Assembly: GCA_018399915.1 (NCBI GenBank)
Contig: JAGYNW010000113.1
Span: forward strand, 1 to 6,557
Direction: 5' to 3'
Source: Candidatus Omnitrophota bacterium
GTDB lineage: Bacteria > Omnitrophota > Gorgyraeia > Zapsychrales > Zapsychraceae
Length of the DNA stretch: 6,557 nt
The stretch's first letter is position 1, and every line of letters begins with the position of its first letter. Shown piece after piece: positions 5,404 to 6,557 of this stretch. The notes under the pieces were generated by a model. It worked only from the letters and a program-made list of their open reading frames with translations, did no database searches and was not told where the DNA came from. The translations under genes were made by a program, and so were the position numbers.

Positions 5404-6557
5404 TTATTTAAAAGGCAAAACAATAATTTCATATTCTTCCTTAATATCCGGCCAATACTCAATAGTCCCCTGCACCTTCAAACGCCAGATAATTTTATTA
5501 TTATGACTCTTGAAGGTATGCATCGTATGTTGCGGAATACGAACCGAGGCATTGCCGGTGGCTATTTGCATCGTGTCGCTGACTCGAACAATGTCCACCG
5601 CGCAAAACACCTTACAGTCGGTGTGGGTGTTGGTACCTCGCCGGTATGTCGCCTCCTCTTTACCCTCCAACGAAAGCACCATCTCGCTTATTCGATTCAC
5701 ACTTCCCCGAAACTTCCATTGCAGATCAATGCATTCCCCTAGCATGACTTGCCGCGCGCTTACCGTGATCTTGGGGCGGGGATTGAACATGGCCAACAAC
5801 TGATAAAAAACCCCGAAAATAATTAACAGGCCGATGACTTGAAAAATCCAGAGAAAAGGCACCTGGTTGAAAAAACGCACCATATCGTTTATGCCCGCAG
5901 GCATTTTCCCCAATTCCATCCGAGCCGCCAGGACCAGAAACCCGTTCCAAAAGAGTGCGAAAAAGATTATTCCGATCAATTTGGCCAACGGCCCTGACTT
6001 CGATCTCAGGACCACCGGGCCGTATCCGGCCGTGTCCCAAAAGCCACTGCCGGAAAATGCATCTGAAGATACATTTTCATCCCATCCTCTTTTAACGGCG
6101 CCCGGGGGATGGTTTCGCGCATACATCATTCCGCCTAATCCGATCAAAATAAAAACGGATGAAAAGCATCCCATCAAAATGATCATCGGCGTGAATCCGG
6201 GGTTCAAAACCGCCTGCTGCGGATCGACCGGATTAACAAAACACTTCCTGCGGCTGCCCTCAGGGTACTGACGAACGATTTTCTGTTTTCCTTTATAGCC
6301 ACTGGAGGATCCGCCCAAAAAATCATAGCGGTTGGACTTATAATCACGGCCATTTAACTGATATTGATACAAGATATCAACACTATAGGTAGTCCCGTCG
6401 CTACTGCTGTGAGAACGGATATCGCTGGAAAGGATCCGGCAGGAAACCTGCGGCCAATTCTGGGCCTGCAGGATCTGGTAGGCCGGACGCAAAAAAGCAA
6501 AAAAGAAAAAGGCAAATCCTAGTTCGTGTACACCAAAATTACAGTTTTTATCGTTAA
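5404..6557 (-). CDS. multi-pass membrane protein: DUF3592 domain plus C-terminal arrestin-like domain (5' end missing)
   Basis: The frame is open from the window edge to the TAA at 5404, giving 383 visible full codons. A TTG at 6492 is available as a start. However, the upstream codons encode a hydrophobic run (LGFAFFFFAFL) that matches the first transmembrane helix expected before a DUF3592 region, so the true start is probably outside the window. Numbering from 6492, NWPQVSCRILSSDI (12-25), YQYQLNGRDYKSNRY (42-56) and YPEGSRRKCFVNPVDP (76-91) are typical of DUF3592. Further membrane helices lie at about 102-124, 168-190 and 211-235. The C-terminal 120 residues (PRPKITVSARQVMLGECIDL, then RIPQHTMHTF and KIIWRLKVQGTIEYWPDI) look like an arrestin-like beta-sandwich. 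It precedes and likely works with the free arrestin-like protein and the NTPase. Function is unknown. Confidence 0.8.
   Translation of the reverse strand, partial: NDKNCNFGVHELGFAFFFFAFLRPAYQILQAQNWPQVSCRILSSDIRSHSSSDGTTYSVDILYQYQLNGRDYKSNRYDFLGGSSSGYKGKQKIVRQYPEGSRRKCFVNPVDPQQAVLNPGFTPMIILMGCFSSVFILIGLGGMMYARNHPPGAVKRGWDENVSSDAFSGSGFWDTAGYGPVVLRSKSGPLAKLIGIIFFALFWNGFLVLAARMELGKMPAGINDMVRFFNQVPFLWIFQVIGLLIIFGVFYQLLAMFNPRPKITVSARQVMLGECIDLQWKFRGSVNRISEMVLSLEGKEEATYRRGTNTHTDCKVFCAVDIVRVSDTMQIATGNASVRIPQHTMHTFKSHNNKIIWRLKVQGTIEYWPDIKEEYEIIVLPFK

Noticed and set aside
5726..6040. Minus-strand 104-codon frame inside the DUF3592 gene
   Set aside because: It is out of frame with the supported protein, its composition is Gly/His/Arg-rich, and it has no independent evidence of translation.
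5867..6271. Plus-strand open frame of 134 codons opposite the DUF3592 gene
   Set aside because: It is antisense to clear membrane helices and DUF3592 motifs, and its translation resembles no domain.

Overview
The window reads as a compact stretch of chromosome from a Gram-negative (diderm) bacterium with a mid-range GC content. Evidence for an outer membrane is a DUF481-type beta-barrel protein that ends in Phe, plus a SPOR-domain protein. The style of the RsmE subfamily, the P-loop protein and the DUF3592/arrestin-like pair recalls the PVC superphylum or Omnitrophota. That placement is inferred from memory of family resemblance and is not firm. Nothing suggests a phage, plasmid, insertion sequence, CRISPR array or tRNA/rRNA gene.

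Every convincing gene lies on the minus strand, so transcription runs from high to low coordinates. The first block (6557 to 2687) is tightly packed. It holds a membrane protein with an N-terminal DUF3592 region and a C-terminal arrestin-like domain (cut by the window edge), a small free-standing arrestin-like protein behind a near-perfect Shine-Dalgarno sequence, a small P-loop NTPase that overlaps it by 11 bp, the 16S rRNA methyltransferase RsmE 10 bp later, and a DUF481 outer-membrane protein 12 bp after that. These spacings look like one operon.

A 367-bp gap (2320-2686) follows. It holds no intact recognisable gene, but it is not featureless. It contains a reading frame of about 75 codons interrupted by a single TAG, with hydrophobic segments. 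It also contains paired short repeats able to form alternative hairpins, and, just before the next gene, two promoter-like hexamer pairs overlapped by perfect 12-bp and 10-bp palindromes.

The second block (2319 to 1) is a TPR-like/SPOR envelope protein, miaA (tRNA A37 dimethylallyltransferase) and hflX (ribosome-associated GTPase, 5' two-fifths only). They are joined by a 1-nt (TAATG) and a 4-nt (ATGA) overlap. The miaA-hflX adjacency is a known conserved neighbourhood; here hfq is absent between them.

The least explained part is the first three genes. An arrestin-like beta-sandwich appears twice, once fused to a multi-pass membrane protein and once as a free cytosolic protein, next to a dedicated P-loop NTPase. 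This could be a small membrane-associated complex of unknown role.
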